From Pseudomonas sp. efr-133-TYG-5 (GTDB lineage: Bacteria > Pseudomonadota > Gammaproteobacteria > Pseudomonadales > Pseudomonadaceae), in the NCBI RefSeq assembly GCF_030209175.1, contig NZ_JARVSM010000001.1, positions 2,604,001 through 2,668,000 of the forward strand: a stretch of 64,000 nucleotides of DNA. Reading direction: 5' to 3'. Position numbers and translations under genes: made by a program. The notes under the pieces were generated by a model, which was not told the origin of the DNA, did not search any database, and saw nothing but the letters and a program-made list of their open reading frames with translations. Positions 54,188 through 63,188 of this stretch are shown here, piece after piece (within the stretch, counting starts at the first letter, position 1; each line of letters starts with the position of its first letter).

Positions 54188-54894
54188 GGCCGGGCAAACC
54201 TCTGCTGATCGAACCCGCTGATATACAGCCCGCCGTCGGCGTAACCGTGCGCCCCCGTCCCGCTCAGTGCAACCGGCAGCCTGGTGAAATCAGCATGGCA
54301 GCCGAGGGCGCCATGCGCGGTCAGCGTCGGGTCGTCACCGATGCCGATGCACAGGGCACCACTGCCGATCGCCGATTGCACACCGCTGACGGAGTCTTCG
54401 AAAACCAGGCATTCATCACTTTGCCGCCCCAGGTGTGCCGCGGCCAGCCGATAGGGATCCGGCGCCGGTTTGCCGCGGCGCACATCGTCGCGGCAGATGA
54501 TGCTGTCGAACACCGCCGTCAGCGCGTGTTGCCGCAGAACGTGCTCGACCCGCGCTCGCCAGCTGCTGGTGACCAGCGCCAGGGGCACGGCGCGCTCCTT
54601 GAGCCGCGTGATCAATTCCGCGACGCCGGGCACCAGCGCGCAGTCCGCCACCTGCTCGATGGCGTCGACTTCGCCCTTGATCGCCACGCGCTGCTGCGGG
54701 TCGAACCGTGCGAACAGCAGCTGCAAGGTATGGCCGCCCGGACGGCCGTGAATATGTTCGTCGATGAACGCCTGATCGACGCTGATCCCGTACTTGCGCG
54801 CCACGCGGGTCCAGGCCGATTCGATCACCTCGCGCGACTGGATGAGCACGCCATCCATATCAAAGCAGACGGCTGTAAACGTTTTTTGTGCCAT
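54184..54894 (-). CDS. HAD-superfamily phosphatase (beta-phosphoglucomutase-like)
   Basis: A 236-aa haloacid-dehalogenase hydrolase. Motif I is FDMDGVLI (nucleophile Asp near residue 9), motif II VTSS, motif III GKPAPDPYRLAA and motif IV FEDSVSGVQSA. The helical cap between I and II is the class used for sugar phosphates. I start at the MAQKTF methionine, which lies inside the 3' end of the MFS gene. Most likely it dephosphorylates a small phosphate ester made or imported by the cluster. Confidence 0.85.
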   Translation of the reverse strand: MAQKTFTAVCFDMDGVLIQSREVIESAWTRVARKYGISVDQAFIDEHIHGRPGGHTLQLLFARFDPQQRVAIKGEVDAIEQVADCALVPGVAELITRLKERAVPLALVTSSWRARVEHVLRQHALTAVFDSIICRDDVRRGKPAPDPYRLAAAHLGRQSDECLVFEDSVSGVQSAIGSGALCIGIGDDPTLTAHGALGCHADFTRLPVALSGTGAHGYADGGLYISGFDQQRFARP

Positions 54895-56035
54895 GGGTTG
54901 AGCTTCGCATCTTCTGATGAGCAAGGAAGGCCAGCCCTGTTCCGCTCAAGGCAAACAGGGCCATCACGTAGTAGGACCACTGTGGCTGCGTTTCGTACAG
55001 GTAACCGGCAAAGGGTGTGGCCAGGCCCATCGGCAGGGCCACCGCCAGGGAGTAGTAGACGCCTTGAGTAAAGACCTGAATGTCCTGCGGCGCGTGGTCG
55101 CGAATAAAGCGCATGATCGCCGCGTGATAGGCGGCGAAACTCAGGGCGTGCAGGCACTGCCCGAGCAGGATCAGCGTCAGCGCGTCGCTGTTGGAAAACA
55201 GCGCCCAGCGTACGGCTGCGCAGACGCTGGAAAACATCACGATCGACAGCGGCGCGGCATACGCCAGGACTTTGTTCGACAGCGCGAACCAGGTGATTTC
55301 CGCCAGCACCGCCACTGCCCAGAACATGCCGATGGCGGACGCGGAATAACCTTTCACGCCCCAACCAATCGACGCGGTGGAAAAGTACAGGGTGTGACTC
55401 AGTTGAATGCAACTGGCCGCCGCAATCGCGAGCAGCAGGCTCTTGTGGGCAAACAGCGCTTTGCCGTCGGGTCGCTTGCCCGTTCGGCCGCGCGGCTGCA
55501 GCTGCGCCCGCGACACCTGACGCTTGAGGCGCAGACACGCCACGCCGGTGAGCAGCATGCTCGCGGCGATGACCAGCGGCACCCAGGACTGACCGTACCG
55601 GGCGAACAGCAGGCCGCCGAGTGTCGAGGTCAGGATAAACGCCGAAGACCCCACCGCCCGCACCCAGCCATAGTTCTGCAAGGCCTGTTTATCGCGCTTG
55701 AGCAGGTAGGCCTCGGACAAGGGCAACACCACCATCCACAGCCCGCCGAACAACACACTGAGGCCAACGAACAGCCACAGGTGCGTCGGGATGAAACAGA
55801 ACAGCAACGTACACAACGCCGCGCTGAAGCCCAGAGCGGCGGCAAGCCGCAACTGGTCCACGCGCCAGTCGGCCACATAAGTGATCAGCACGCCGCTGAA
55901 CACCTGCGGCCAGTACGCCGCAGCAATCAGCAAACCGATCTGACTGGCGCTGAAACCCAGCGAATCCAGCCAGGTCGGCCAGAAGGGATAGATGATTCCT
56001 TCAGCCGCAAAGAACCCGAAAAAGATTAGATACAT
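54860..56035 (-). CDS. MFS transporter
   Basis: A 391-aa, 12-helix major-facilitator protein of the HcaT/MFS_1-like class. The first helix is YLIFFGFFAAEGIIYPFW, and the loop 2-3 region ADWRVDQLRLAAALGF follows. Its 3' end overlaps the HAD gene by 35 nt. The start lies 62 nt downstream of the carbamoyltransferase stop, with a hairpin between them. It could export the product of the cluster or import its substrate. Confidence 0.87.
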   Translation of the reverse strand: MYLIFFGFFAAEGIIYPFWPTWLDSLGFSASQIGLLIAAAYWPQVFSGVLITYVADWRVDQLRLAAALGFSAALCTLLFCFIPTHLWLFVGLSVLFGGLWMVVLPLSEAYLLKRDKQALQNYGWVRAVGSSAFILTSTLGGLLFARYGQSWVPLVIAASMLLTGVACLRLKRQVSRAQLQPRGRTGKRPDGKALFAHKSLLLAIAAASCIQLSHTLYFSTASIGWGVKGYSASAIGMFWAVAVLAEITWFALSNKVLAYAAPLSIVMFSSVCAAVRWALFSNSDALTLILLGQCLHALSFAAYHAAIMRFIRDHAPQDIQVFTQGVYYSLAVALPMGLATPFAGYLYETQPQWSYYVMALFALSGTGLAFLAHQKMRSSTHGTKNVYSRLL

Positions 56036-56062
56036 GCGTCAACCATACGGCGGATACTCCAG

Positions 56063-56089
56063 CGTCAGGGCTCCAAAGGAACCCTGACG
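56063..56089 (-). other. Intercistronic hairpin
   Basis: CGTCAGGG pairs with CCCTGACG (8 bp, 11-nt loop) between the carbamoyltransferase and MFS genes. There is no T-run, so it may be a processing or attenuation site rather than a terminator. Confidence 0.45.
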
Positions 56090-56097
56090 GCCCTCGT

Positions 56098-57819
56098 TTA
56101 TTCGAAGCGTTGCTGGGTGAACGGGTTTTTGCCCTTGCGCCAGACGATCAGCGCTTCACTCATGATCACCAGGTCGACCATCCCTTCTTTCAGCGCATCC
56201 AGGGCGTCCTGGGACGAGCACACGATCGGTTCTTCGTGGCGGTTGAACGAGGTGTTGATCAAGGCGGCCTGCCCGGTCCGCTGATGCCAGGCCGTCAGCA
56301 GGCGATGCATGAATGGGTCGCGCTGCGGGCGGATGATCTGCGGCCGTGCGGTGCCGTCGATGTGCACCACGGCGGGACTGGCTTCGCGAAATTGCGGGTG
56401 GCAGTCGTAGGTCATGGTCATGGTGTCGGCGGCCACTTGGGACGCGTCCCAACCGACGTAACAGGCCTCTGCCTGCTCGATCGCGGTGACCGGACCGAAG
56501 GGCATGAACTCGGTGCGGTGCATGCGTTTGTTCAGCCAGTCATTCACCTCGGCATCCTGCGCGTGATAGACGATGCTGCGGTTGCACAGCGAACGCGGGC
56601 CGAATTCCATCTTGCCCTTGAACATGCCCAGCACCTGATTCGCCAGCAGCGCATCGGTGAGCACCTCAATGATGTTCGATGGCGTGTGATAACCCAGCTC
56701 CGGGTAGTCACGGTTGATCAGGTTGATGTTCTGCGAAACGCTGCGCGCCTGCGGCCCGAGCATCATCGAGGGGTTACGGAAACGGCTACCGTTCTGCAGA
56801 TAGGCCGCCCCGACCGCTGCGGCCAGGGCCAGCCCGCCATCGCCCATGCAGGGCAGCACATAAACGTTCTTCACCGCGGGAATCTCGCGCAGACGCTGGT
56901 TGAGCTTGACGTTGCCGAACACCCCGCCGGCCAGGCACAGGTTGCTGCTGCCGCGCTGCGCCAGGTGATGGCTGACGATCGCCACCAGCAGGTCTTCACT
57001 GTGGCGCTGCACAGCGGCGGCGATGTCCTCCGGCGTTTCCCGGGCGAAGCGGCTGGTCAGCGATTCACTGTAGGTGTTGTAGGACGGCAGGAACATGTCG
57101 CCGCAGGATGCTTTGATCCGGCCGTCTTCGAAACGGATCATCTGCTGCATCACCCCGAGCAGCTTTTGCGGGTCGCCGAACGCCGCCAGACCGGTGACCT
57201 TGCCCTCATGCCGGTTGGGCTTGTAACCGAGCAGGTGGGTAATCCGCCCGTAGAAATAGCCGAGGCTGTCGATGCTGGTTTCGCGTTGCAGCACGGTGGT
57301 TTCGGTCGGGCTGTACCAGGTCACGGTGAGGGACTGGAAATCACCGCGGCCGTCGCAAGTCAGGGTCAGCGCTTCGTCAAAAGGCGAGCAGACATACGCA
57401 CCCAGCGCATGGCACTCATGGTGATCGATGTAATACGCCTTGCCGGTCAGGCCATTGGCCGCAATGTACTGGTCAAACTCGGCGCGCTTGCCTTTGTCGT
57501 TGTTGATTTCATCGGTGACGCGTTGGCGGAACTGCGCCAGGCCCTGGGGATTGCCCCTGACCTCCTCGACGATGCGGTCGAAGTACAGCTCGAGATGTTT
57601 ATCGGCGTTGAAGCCGGCGTTCCAGCCGTAGGCGACATAGTCGACATCCTCGAGTGAAACGCCAGCCTGGCTCAGAACAAACTCGATCGACCTGGCGGGC
57701 CAGACCTTGTGATCCTTTATGCGAGTGAAGCGTTCCTCGCTGACTGCGCAGAGGATCTCGCCATCACGGACCAGGCAGGCGCCGGCCAAATCATTGTTCG
57801 TAACACCCAGAATGATCAT
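56098..57819 (-). CDS. NodU/CmcH-family carbamoyltransferase
   Basis: A 573-aa enzyme that transfers a carbamoyl group from carbamoyl phosphate to a hydroxyl of a small molecule. The N-terminal Kae1-like ASKHA domain has GVTNNDLAGACLV, SEERFTRIKDH and DHHECHALGAYVCSPF (metal-binding His residues). The C-terminal domain carries GKMEFGPRSLCNRSI and NTSFNRHEEPIV. Full length. AAGGA precedes the ATG. It is first in a minus-strand cluster with MFS, HAD, YdcF and D-aminoacylase genes, which suggests a small dedicated pathway. The acceptor is unknown. Confidence 0.9.
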   Translation of the reverse strand: MIILGVTNNDLAGACLVRDGEILCAVSEERFTRIKDHKVWPARSIEFVLSQAGVSLEDVDYVAYGWNAGFNADKHLELYFDRIVEEVRGNPQGLAQFRQRVTDEINNDKGKRAEFDQYIAANGLTGKAYYIDHHECHALGAYVCSPFDEALTLTCDGRGDFQSLTVTWYSPTETTVLQRETSIDSLGYFYGRITHLLGYKPNRHEGKVTGLAAFGDPQKLLGVMQQMIRFEDGRIKASCGDMFLPSYNTYSESLTSRFARETPEDIAAAVQRHSEDLLVAIVSHHLAQRGSSNLCLAGGVFGNVKLNQRLREIPAVKNVYVLPCMGDGGLALAAAVGAAYLQNGSRFRNPSMMLGPQARSVSQNINLINRDYPELGYHTPSNIIEVLTDALLANQVLGMFKGKMEFGPRSLCNRSIVYHAQDAEVNDWLNKRMHRTEFMPFGPVTAIEQAEACYVGWDASQVAADTMTMTYDCHPQFREASPAVVHIDGTARPQIIRPQRDPFMHRLLTAWHQRTGQAALINTSFNRHEEPIVCSSQDALDALKEGMVDLVIMSEALIVWRKGKNPFTQQRFE

Positions 57820-58224
57820 AACTATTCCTTGTTCATGCCAATTGAAGTGATGGCTGCGCCCACGCTCACTGCGTGCCGTGCGCCAGCTTGAGTCAACGAC
57901 AGAGGCCGGCCGTCAATGGCCGAGCGTCATGTATCGGGAGAAAGCGGAACGCTGTGTGTCCGCCGGGGATACGCCTTTACCAGAAGGCATCGGGGTGTGT
58001 TGCCATCGCAAAATCCTTTTGCCAGAAACTCCAGGGGCAGTGGCGTGTCGAGCTGGCCTCATGCCTGCTGACCGTTGACGGCGATACCCAATCGGTACGT
58101 CATCAGCGCCACCTTCGTTTAACCGGTTGACAGCCTAGTCGGTAATTTTCCAGGCACCCCACGCCGTCCTTGCTAAAAATTAAATACCACCGTCATCCGC
58201 CGTCGTTCCGGGGGCGGCACGGGC
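57820..58224. other. Intergenic region
   Basis: This is about 400 nt upstream of the carbamoyltransferase. Short plus-strand frames at 57873 and 57878 overlap each other and show no family signature. The carbamoyltransferase promoter must lie here on the minus strand, but I cannot assign it. Confidence 0.4.
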
Positions 58225-58265
58225 AAAAAAAAACCTGCAGGCTGGCATGCCAGCGTCTGCAGGTT
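58225..58265 (-). terminator. Terminator of the epimerase gene
   Basis: Read on the minus strand, AACCTGCAG pairs with CTGCAGGTT, with an inner CTGGC/GCCAG stem, then a nine-T run. It follows the gene ending at 58289. Confidence 0.9.
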
Positions 58266-58288
58266 CAGCAATGTATAGAGCGCGGGAC

Positions 58289-59182
58289 TCACAACATCTC
58301 GTGACGGATCCACTCCACGACCGAGGTGCGCTTCGGTGTCCAGCCCAGCAGTTGGCGGGCGTGCCTGCCGCGCACGCGACTGTTGGAGCCGAGGCCGTAG
58401 TTGGCCATTTCGTAGCCCCATTCGGCTTCGGCGTCTTTCAGCGGCCAGTCCTGGGGCGCGCCCAGTTGCAGGGCCTCGGCCATGGCGGTGGTCATGTCGA
58501 TGAACGCCGCCTCGCCGCTTTCAACGAAGTAGAACGTGCCTGGCACGTTGCGGGTCAGCGCCAGCAGGTACAGGGCGACGACGTCTTCGATGTGCACGTT
58601 GGACCAGATGTTCTGCCCGCTGCCGACGTGGCGCACCACGCCGCTTTTACGTGCCTGTCGCAACAGTCGCGGCAATTGCACGCTGTCGCGATGCACACCG
58701 AGGCTGTGGCCGTAGATCAGCGTGTTGCAGATCACCGCCGAGTTCACGCCATCCTGCGCGGCGGCGAGGATCAGCTGGTCGATGGCCACGCGCGCCGCCT
58801 TGTCGACGGTCGGCTCCGGCAGGTTGTCTTCGAAGTAGATGACGTCGCTGGATTTGCCTCCGGACGCATCGCCGACGATGCTCGAACCGCTGGTGTGCAG
58901 GAACACTTTGTGCGAGCCACGCAAGGCCCCGAGCAAGGCTTCGACGGCGCCGCGATGGTCGCTGCTGGCGGCGTTGATCACCGCGTCGGCGGCCCGGGCC
59001 TGCTCGGCCAGCAATGCCGGGTCGTCGAGGGTGCCGATGACCGGAGTGATGCCCAGGGCTTGCAGTTCCTCGGCCTGGGCGGCGCTGCGCACCAGCCCCG
59101 TGACAGCGTGCCCGGCCTGCACCAGACCGGTGGCGATGGAACCGCCGATAAAACCGGCGGCGCCGGTGACGAATACGTTCAT
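58289..59182 (-). CDS. NAD(P)-dependent epimerase/dehydratase (extended SDR)
   Basis: A 297-aa Rossmann-fold enzyme. VTGAAGFIGGSIATGL at the N-terminus is the nucleotide-binding GxxGxxG. HTSGSSIVG, the extended-SDR catalytic area, lies near 108, and NTLIYGHSLG near 160 stands where YxxxK is expected. The classic YxxxK is not obvious, so the reaction is uncertain. Related proteins reduce or epimerise sugar or small carbonyl substrates. It lies downstream of the LysR gene on the same strand and has its own terminator. Confidence 0.8.
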   Translation of the reverse strand: MNVFVTGAAGFIGGSIATGLVQAGHAVTGLVRSAAQAEELQALGITPVIGTLDDPALLAEQARAADAVINAASSDHRGAVEALLGALRGSHKVFLHTSGSSIVGDASGGKSSDVIYFEDNLPEPTVDKAARVAIDQLILAAAQDGVNSAVICNTLIYGHSLGVHRDSVQLPRLLRQARKSGVVRHVGSGQNIWSNVHIEDVVALYLLALTRNVPGTFYFVESGEAAFIDMTTAMAEALQLGAPQDWPLKDAEAEWGYEMANYGLGSNSRVRGRHARQLLGWTPKRTSVVEWIRHEML

Positions 59183-59285
59183 GGCCAAACTCCCTGCGTG
59201 AATAAGTGATGCAACGAGTATCGACCTGCGCTGGCGGCGGAAAAACCTGCCCGCAGCCAAATCACTGTTGCGCAGGGATCACGAG

Positions 59286-60197
59286 TCAGCCTTTGAAATC
59301 GGCGCTGGCGTACGCCGCCAGTTTGCTCTGGATAAAGTCGAGGAAGCACTGGATACGCAACGCCAGTTGCGAGTTGCGGTAGTACACGGCGTTGATCGGC
59401 TGGCGATAACCGCTGTTGAACTGCGCCAGCAACACCTTGAGCCGGCCGGCGCGGATATCGTCGATGGTCATGAAGTGCGACAGGCACGCGATGCCCTGCC
59501 CCTCCAGTGCCAGATGACGTACGGTCTCGCCGCTGGAAGCGCTGATCGCCGGAGTGATCGACCAGCGATCGCCGTGCACATGGCGCAGCGGCCACTGGTT
59601 GAGGCCTTCGTTCTGGGTGAAACCCAGCAGGGTGTGGGCGCTGAGATCGGCGACCTGCAGCGGTTCGCCGTGCTGCTGCAGATAGGCCGGGCTGGCGACG
59701 ATCAGCAACGGGCTGCAGCCGAGCGAACGCGCGTGCAGGGTCGAGTCGGCGAGGGTGCCGATGCGGATGGCGACGTCAGTGCTTTGTTCCAGCAGGTCAA
59801 TGATCAGGTCATTGCTGTTGAGTTCGAGCTGAATGTCCGGATAGAGCCGGCGGAATTCGTCGATGTACGGCACCACGGCGTGCAGCATGAACGGCGACGC
59901 GGCGTTGATACGCAAGCGCCCGGACGGGTTCTGCTGCCGCGAGGACAGGCGTTCTTCCAGTTGATCCATCTGATCGAGAATCAGCTTGGCCTGCTCGAAG
60001 AAGTATTTGCCCTCCTCGGTCAGATCCATGCGCCGCGTGGTGCGGTTGATCAGGGTGGTGTCGAGCTTGGCCTCCAGTCGCGACAGCGTGCGACTGACCG
60101 CCGACGGCGTCTGCCCGACCTGCTCGGCGGCGGCGGAAATCGAACCGCATTCGATCACGCAGACGAAAATCTGCAACTCATCGGATCTGGCTTTCAC
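59286..60197 (-). CDS. LysR-family transcriptional regulator
   Basis: A 303-aa regulator. The helix-turn-helix spans residues ~2-60 (SISAAAEQVGQTPSAVSRTLSRLEAKL), followed by the periplasmic-binding-like effector domain (PSGRLRINAASPFMLHAVVPYI). I use the GTG at 60197, which has GAGGA upstream and begins where the family does; the longer upstream frame is not plausible. It lies between the epimerase and MdaB-type genes on the same strand and probably controls one or both. Confidence 0.88.
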   Translation of the reverse strand: MKARSDELQIFVCVIECGSISAAAEQVGQTPSAVSRTLSRLEAKLDTTLINRTTRRMDLTEEGKYFFEQAKLILDQMDQLEERLSSRQQNPSGRLRINAASPFMLHAVVPYIDEFRRLYPDIQLELNSNDLIIDLLEQSTDVAIRIGTLADSTLHARSLGCSPLLIVASPAYLQQHGEPLQVADLSAHTLLGFTQNEGLNQWPLRHVHGDRWSITPAISASSGETVRHLALEGQGIACLSHFMTIDDIRAGRLKVLLAQFNSGYRQPINAVYYRNSQLALRIQCFLDFIQSKLAAYASADFKG

Positions 60198-60276
60198 GGG
60201 TGTCCTCGTCGAGATCGCCAGGATCGCCGCCGGCGGCGATCCTGGGCTGGTGCCAGCGATAGTAGCCCGAAACCCG

Positions 60277-60867
60277 TCAGGCCTTGAGGCCGAACACCTC
60301 TTTGAGGTGCTGCTCATAGCGCACCACGTCGTTGTCGATGTTCGGCCGCTTCATCACGTCGACACAGAGAAACGTTGGCAGTGCAGTCATGCCGAGGAAT
60401 TCGTTGGCCTTGTGAAACGGGAAGTACACCGCGTCCACGCCCTTGGCCTCGAAGAAATCGCTCGGATCGTCAAAAGCCTGCTGCGGCGCGTTCCAGGTCA
60501 ACGACAGCATGTACTGCTTGCCCTGGATCAGACCGCCGCTGCCGTACTTCTGCGAGGCATCGGAACGGGTCCGGCCATCGCTGGCGTAAAGGCTGCCGTG
60601 GCCGGCGGTGAAGACTTCGTCGAGGTACTTTTTCACCGTCCACGGCGCGCCCATCCACCAGCCGGGCATCTGATAGATGATCACGTCGGCCCAGAGGAAT
60701 TTTGCCACCTCTTCGGCGACGTCGTAGCCCGCGTCGATGAAGGTGGTCTTGACGTCGATGCCGCCGCGATCGAGCACGCTGAGGGCAGCTTCGTGCAAGG
60801 TGGTGTTGTAGCGACCGTCGGAGTGAGCGAATTGTTTACCGCCATTGAGCAACAGGACTTTTTTCAT
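60277..60867 (-). CDS. mdaB: NAD(P)H:quinone oxidoreductase, MdaB type
   Basis: A 196-aa flavodoxin-fold FAD enzyme that reduces quinones by two electrons. LLLNGGKQFAHSDGRYNTTL binds the flavin at the N-terminus. YQMPGWWMGAPWTVKKYLDEVF near 66-87 and KYGSGGLIQGKQYMLSLTWN near 107-126 are highly typical of MdaB. It lies upstream of the LysR gene on the same strand. Confidence 0.9.
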   Translation of the reverse strand: MKKVLLLNGGKQFAHSDGRYNTTLHEAALSVLDRGGIDVKTTFIDAGYDVAEEVAKFLWADVIIYQMPGWWMGAPWTVKKYLDEVFTAGHGSLYASDGRTRSDASQKYGSGGLIQGKQYMLSLTWNAPQQAFDDPSDFFEAKGVDAVYFPFHKANEFLGMTALPTFLCVDVMKRPNIDNDVVRYEQHLKEVFGLKA

Positions 60868-61051
60868 GAAAACGCCTCGGCACAGCCATGTGGCTGGATG
60901 GAGTAGGGAAAAGGAATGGCGGCAGATTAGCGATGGAGTTCGCGCGGAATAAGCCGTGCTTGCGCAAAATACATTTGAGCAAAACGCACGAATCAGCGCT
61001 GGATTGTTGCCTTAGGATTGGCGGCCATTCGAACTTGAGGAGTTGTTTTCG

Positions 61052-61366
61052 ATGAGTGAACGCCACGGTTTCATCCTGCACGCCAAGACCCGCCCGGAAA
61101 CCGCCGAGGCCTTCGAAGCGTTGTTCCGTGCCTACGTCGAACCGAGCCGTGCCGAGCCGGGTTGCATCGAGTACCACATGCTGCGCGACAAGGCTGATCC
61201 GACCTTGTTCATCTTCTACGAGATCTGGCAGTCCCAGGCGCATCTCGACGTGCATTCCAACCTGCCGCACATGCGCGAGTTCTTCGCCCGGCGCATGGAT
61301 TATCTGGAGCGCGATTTCGAGATCCGCCCGATTGAAATGCTCAGTGCCTCATCGGCTAACCGCTGA
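61052..61366 (+). CDS. Antibiotic-biosynthesis-monooxygenase (ABM/YgiN-like) domain protein
   Basis: A 104-aa ferredoxin-fold ABM-domain protein. GFILHAKTRPETAEAFEALF, PGCIEYHMLRDKAD and FIFYEIWQSQAHLDVHSNLPHM give the typical strand-helix-strand order. YgiN of E. coli reoxidises quinols and is a partner of MdaB, whose homologue lies divergently 185 nt to the left. TTGAGGAG precedes the ATG. The last 11 nt overlap the convergent TauE gene. Confidence 0.85.
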   Translation: MSERHGFILHAKTRPETAEAFEALFRAYVEPSRAEPGCIEYHMLRDKADPTLFIFYEIWQSQAHLDVHSNLPHMREFFARRMDYLERDFEIRPIEMLSASSANR

Positions 61367-62120
61367 TCAACAGATGGGCACCGAGCGCGCCCAGGCCGAT
61401 GAAGAACACACGCTTGAACAGCACGGCGCTGATCCGCAGCCGCAGCCATTGCCCGAGCCACATGCCGAGCAGCGCCGGGATCAGCGCCAGCAGCGACGCG
61501 CTCAATTCACCGCCGCCCAACGCCCCGCGCCACAGCAGCCCGGCCGCCAGCGCCAGGGTCGACACCGTGAACGCCAGGCCCAACGCCTGCACCAGTTCAT
61601 CGCGTCGCAAGCCCAGCGCCTGCAGGTAAGGCACTGCCGGAATCACGAACACGCCGGTGGCCGCGGTGATGATGCCCGTGATCGCCCCGCACAGCGGCCC
61701 CAGCCATGCTTCGTGGCGGTGGCTGACTCGCAGCGGCGGCAGCCACAGTCCGCTCAGCGCATAGAGCAACAGCGCCGCGCCGAGTCCGCGCACCACCCAG
61801 TGCCCGCCAGCCATGCCGATCCATGACGTGCCGATCCCGCTGCCCAGAAAAATCGCCAGCAGCATCGGCCACAGCCGTTTGACCAGCGCCCGCAGATGGC
61901 CGCCGAACGCCAGTTGCCAGAGGTTGGTCAGCGTCGCCGGGATAATCAGCAACGCCGCAGCCTGTGCCGGGGCCATAGCCAGACCGAGCAGGCCCATGGC
62001 GACTGTCGGCAGGCCAAGGCCGATGACGCCCTTGACGGTGCCAGCGATGGCGAAAGTCGCGATGACCAGTATGGTCAAGGCTAGGCCGAGGTTCTGATAA
62101 AAGTCGACGAATATGTTCAT
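61356..62120 (-). CDS. TauE/SafE-family membrane permease
   Basis: A 254-aa inner-membrane protein with about eight hydrophobic segments in two repeats (GTVKGVIGLGLPTVAMGLLG near 28; GITTAATGVFVIPAVPYLQ-like text near 146). TauE/SafE proteins export sulfite, sulfoacetate or related organic anions. I start at the NIFVDFYQN methionine (62120), where the hydrophobic domain begins. The divergent LysR gene, 141 nt away, is the likely regulator. The substrate is unknown. Confidence 0.87.
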   Translation of the reverse strand: MNIFVDFYQNLGLALTILVIATFAIAGTVKGVIGLGLPTVAMGLLGLAMAPAQAAALLIIPATLTNLWQLAFGGHLRALVKRLWPMLLAIFLGSGIGTSWIGMAGGHWVVRGLGAALLLYALSGLWLPPLRVSHRHEAWLGPLCGAITGIITAATGVFVIPAVPYLQALGLRRDELVQALGLAFTVSTLALAAGLLWRGALGGGELSASLLALIPALLGMWLGQWLRLRISAVLFKRVFFIGLGALGAHLLISG

Positions 62121-62261
62121 GGCGCCACTGTGGGCCGTGGCTGGCAGCTTGAAAAGCTGCCATATATTGAGGCAGCCTCTGCCAACACAAGAGGCTGGAT
62201 CAATCATCGAGGCAACTGGCGCCAGCGCCAGCCCTGCCCTCCTGCGGAGCTCGCGCCAATC

Positions 62262-63143
62262 ATGCATTTCGACCTCACCGACCTGCGCCTCTACCTGCAC
62301 GTGCTCGACAGCGGCAACATCACCGCCGGCGCCGCGCGCAGCCACCTCTCGCTGGCCGCCGCGAGCGCGCGCATCCGCGCCATGGAAACCTCGCTGGGCA
62401 CCGAATTTCTGCACCGCGGCCGCCGTGGTGTTACGCCGACACCGGCGGGCAAGGCCCTGGCGCAACACGCGCGCATTCTTCTGCAGCAGGCCGAGCGCAT
62501 GCAGCAGGATCTGGCGGATTACGCCCATGGCGTCAAAGGTCAGGTGCGGCTGCTATGCAACACCACGGCGATCAGCGAATACCTGCCGGAAGTGCTCGCC
62601 GATTTTCTGCGCCACCATCCCAACCTCGATATCGACCTGCAGGAGCTGCCCAGCGCGCGCATCACCCACGCTTTGCGCCAGGGCGCCGCGGATCTCGGCA
62701 TCGTCTCCGATGCGGTCGACACCAGCGGCCTGCAGACCCGAGCGTTTCGCGACGACCCCCTGGTGCTGATTCTGCCGCTCGACCACCCCTTGGCCGACGC
62801 CGCCGAGCTCGGTTTCAGCGACGCCCTGCAGCATGATTTCGTCGCGCTGGGGGCGGCCAGCGCGCTGGCCATCTATCTCGAGGAACAGGCTCTGCACAGC
62901 GGCTCGCGCATGCAGGTGCGCATCCGCGCCGATGGTTTCGACGGGGTGATGCGCATGGTCGCTCGCGGTGCCGGCCTGGCCATCGTGCCGCTGGCCGCCG
63001 TCGAGCGCACGACATCAGGCGCCTTCATCAGCGTGCCCCTCAATGAACCCTGGGCGCGCCGCACATTGCGGTTGTGCGCCAGGGACTTCACGCACCTGCC
63101 GAACTATGCCCAGGCGCTGCTGCACGCCTTGACTCTCCCCTAA
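62262..63143 (+). CDS. LysR-family transcriptional regulator
   Basis: A 293-aa regulator. The helix-turn-helix (LHVLDSGNITAGAARSHLSLA, residues ~10-60) and the effector domain (GQVRLLCNTTAISEYLPEVL, from ~90) are complete. It starts at the ATG 62262 (MHFDLTDLRLY); the upstream frame is not plausible. It is divergent from the TauE/SafE permease gene, the usual layout for a LysR regulator and its target; the inducer is unknown. Confidence 0.9.
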   Translation: MHFDLTDLRLYLHVLDSGNITAGAARSHLSLAAASARIRAMETSLGTEFLHRGRRGVTPTPAGKALAQHARILLQQAERMQQDLADYAHGVKGQVRLLCNTTAISEYLPEVLADFLRHHPNLDIDLQELPSARITHALRQGAADLGIVSDAVDTSGLQTRAFRDDPLVLILPLDHPLADAAELGFSDALQHDFVALGAASALAIYLEEQALHSGSRMQVRIRADGFDGVMRMVARGAGLAIVPLAAVERTTSGAFISVPLNEPWARRTLRLCARDFTHLPNYAQALLHALTLP

Positions 63144-63188
63144 GGGGCAGACTTCATCCTTGGCTTTTTAGCGACAGGGAACGTGACC

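Noticed and set aside
57873..58130. Short plus-strand gene upstream of the epimerase
   Set aside because: Two overlapping frames without family resemblance or ribosome site in a region expected to hold the carbamoyltransferase promoter.
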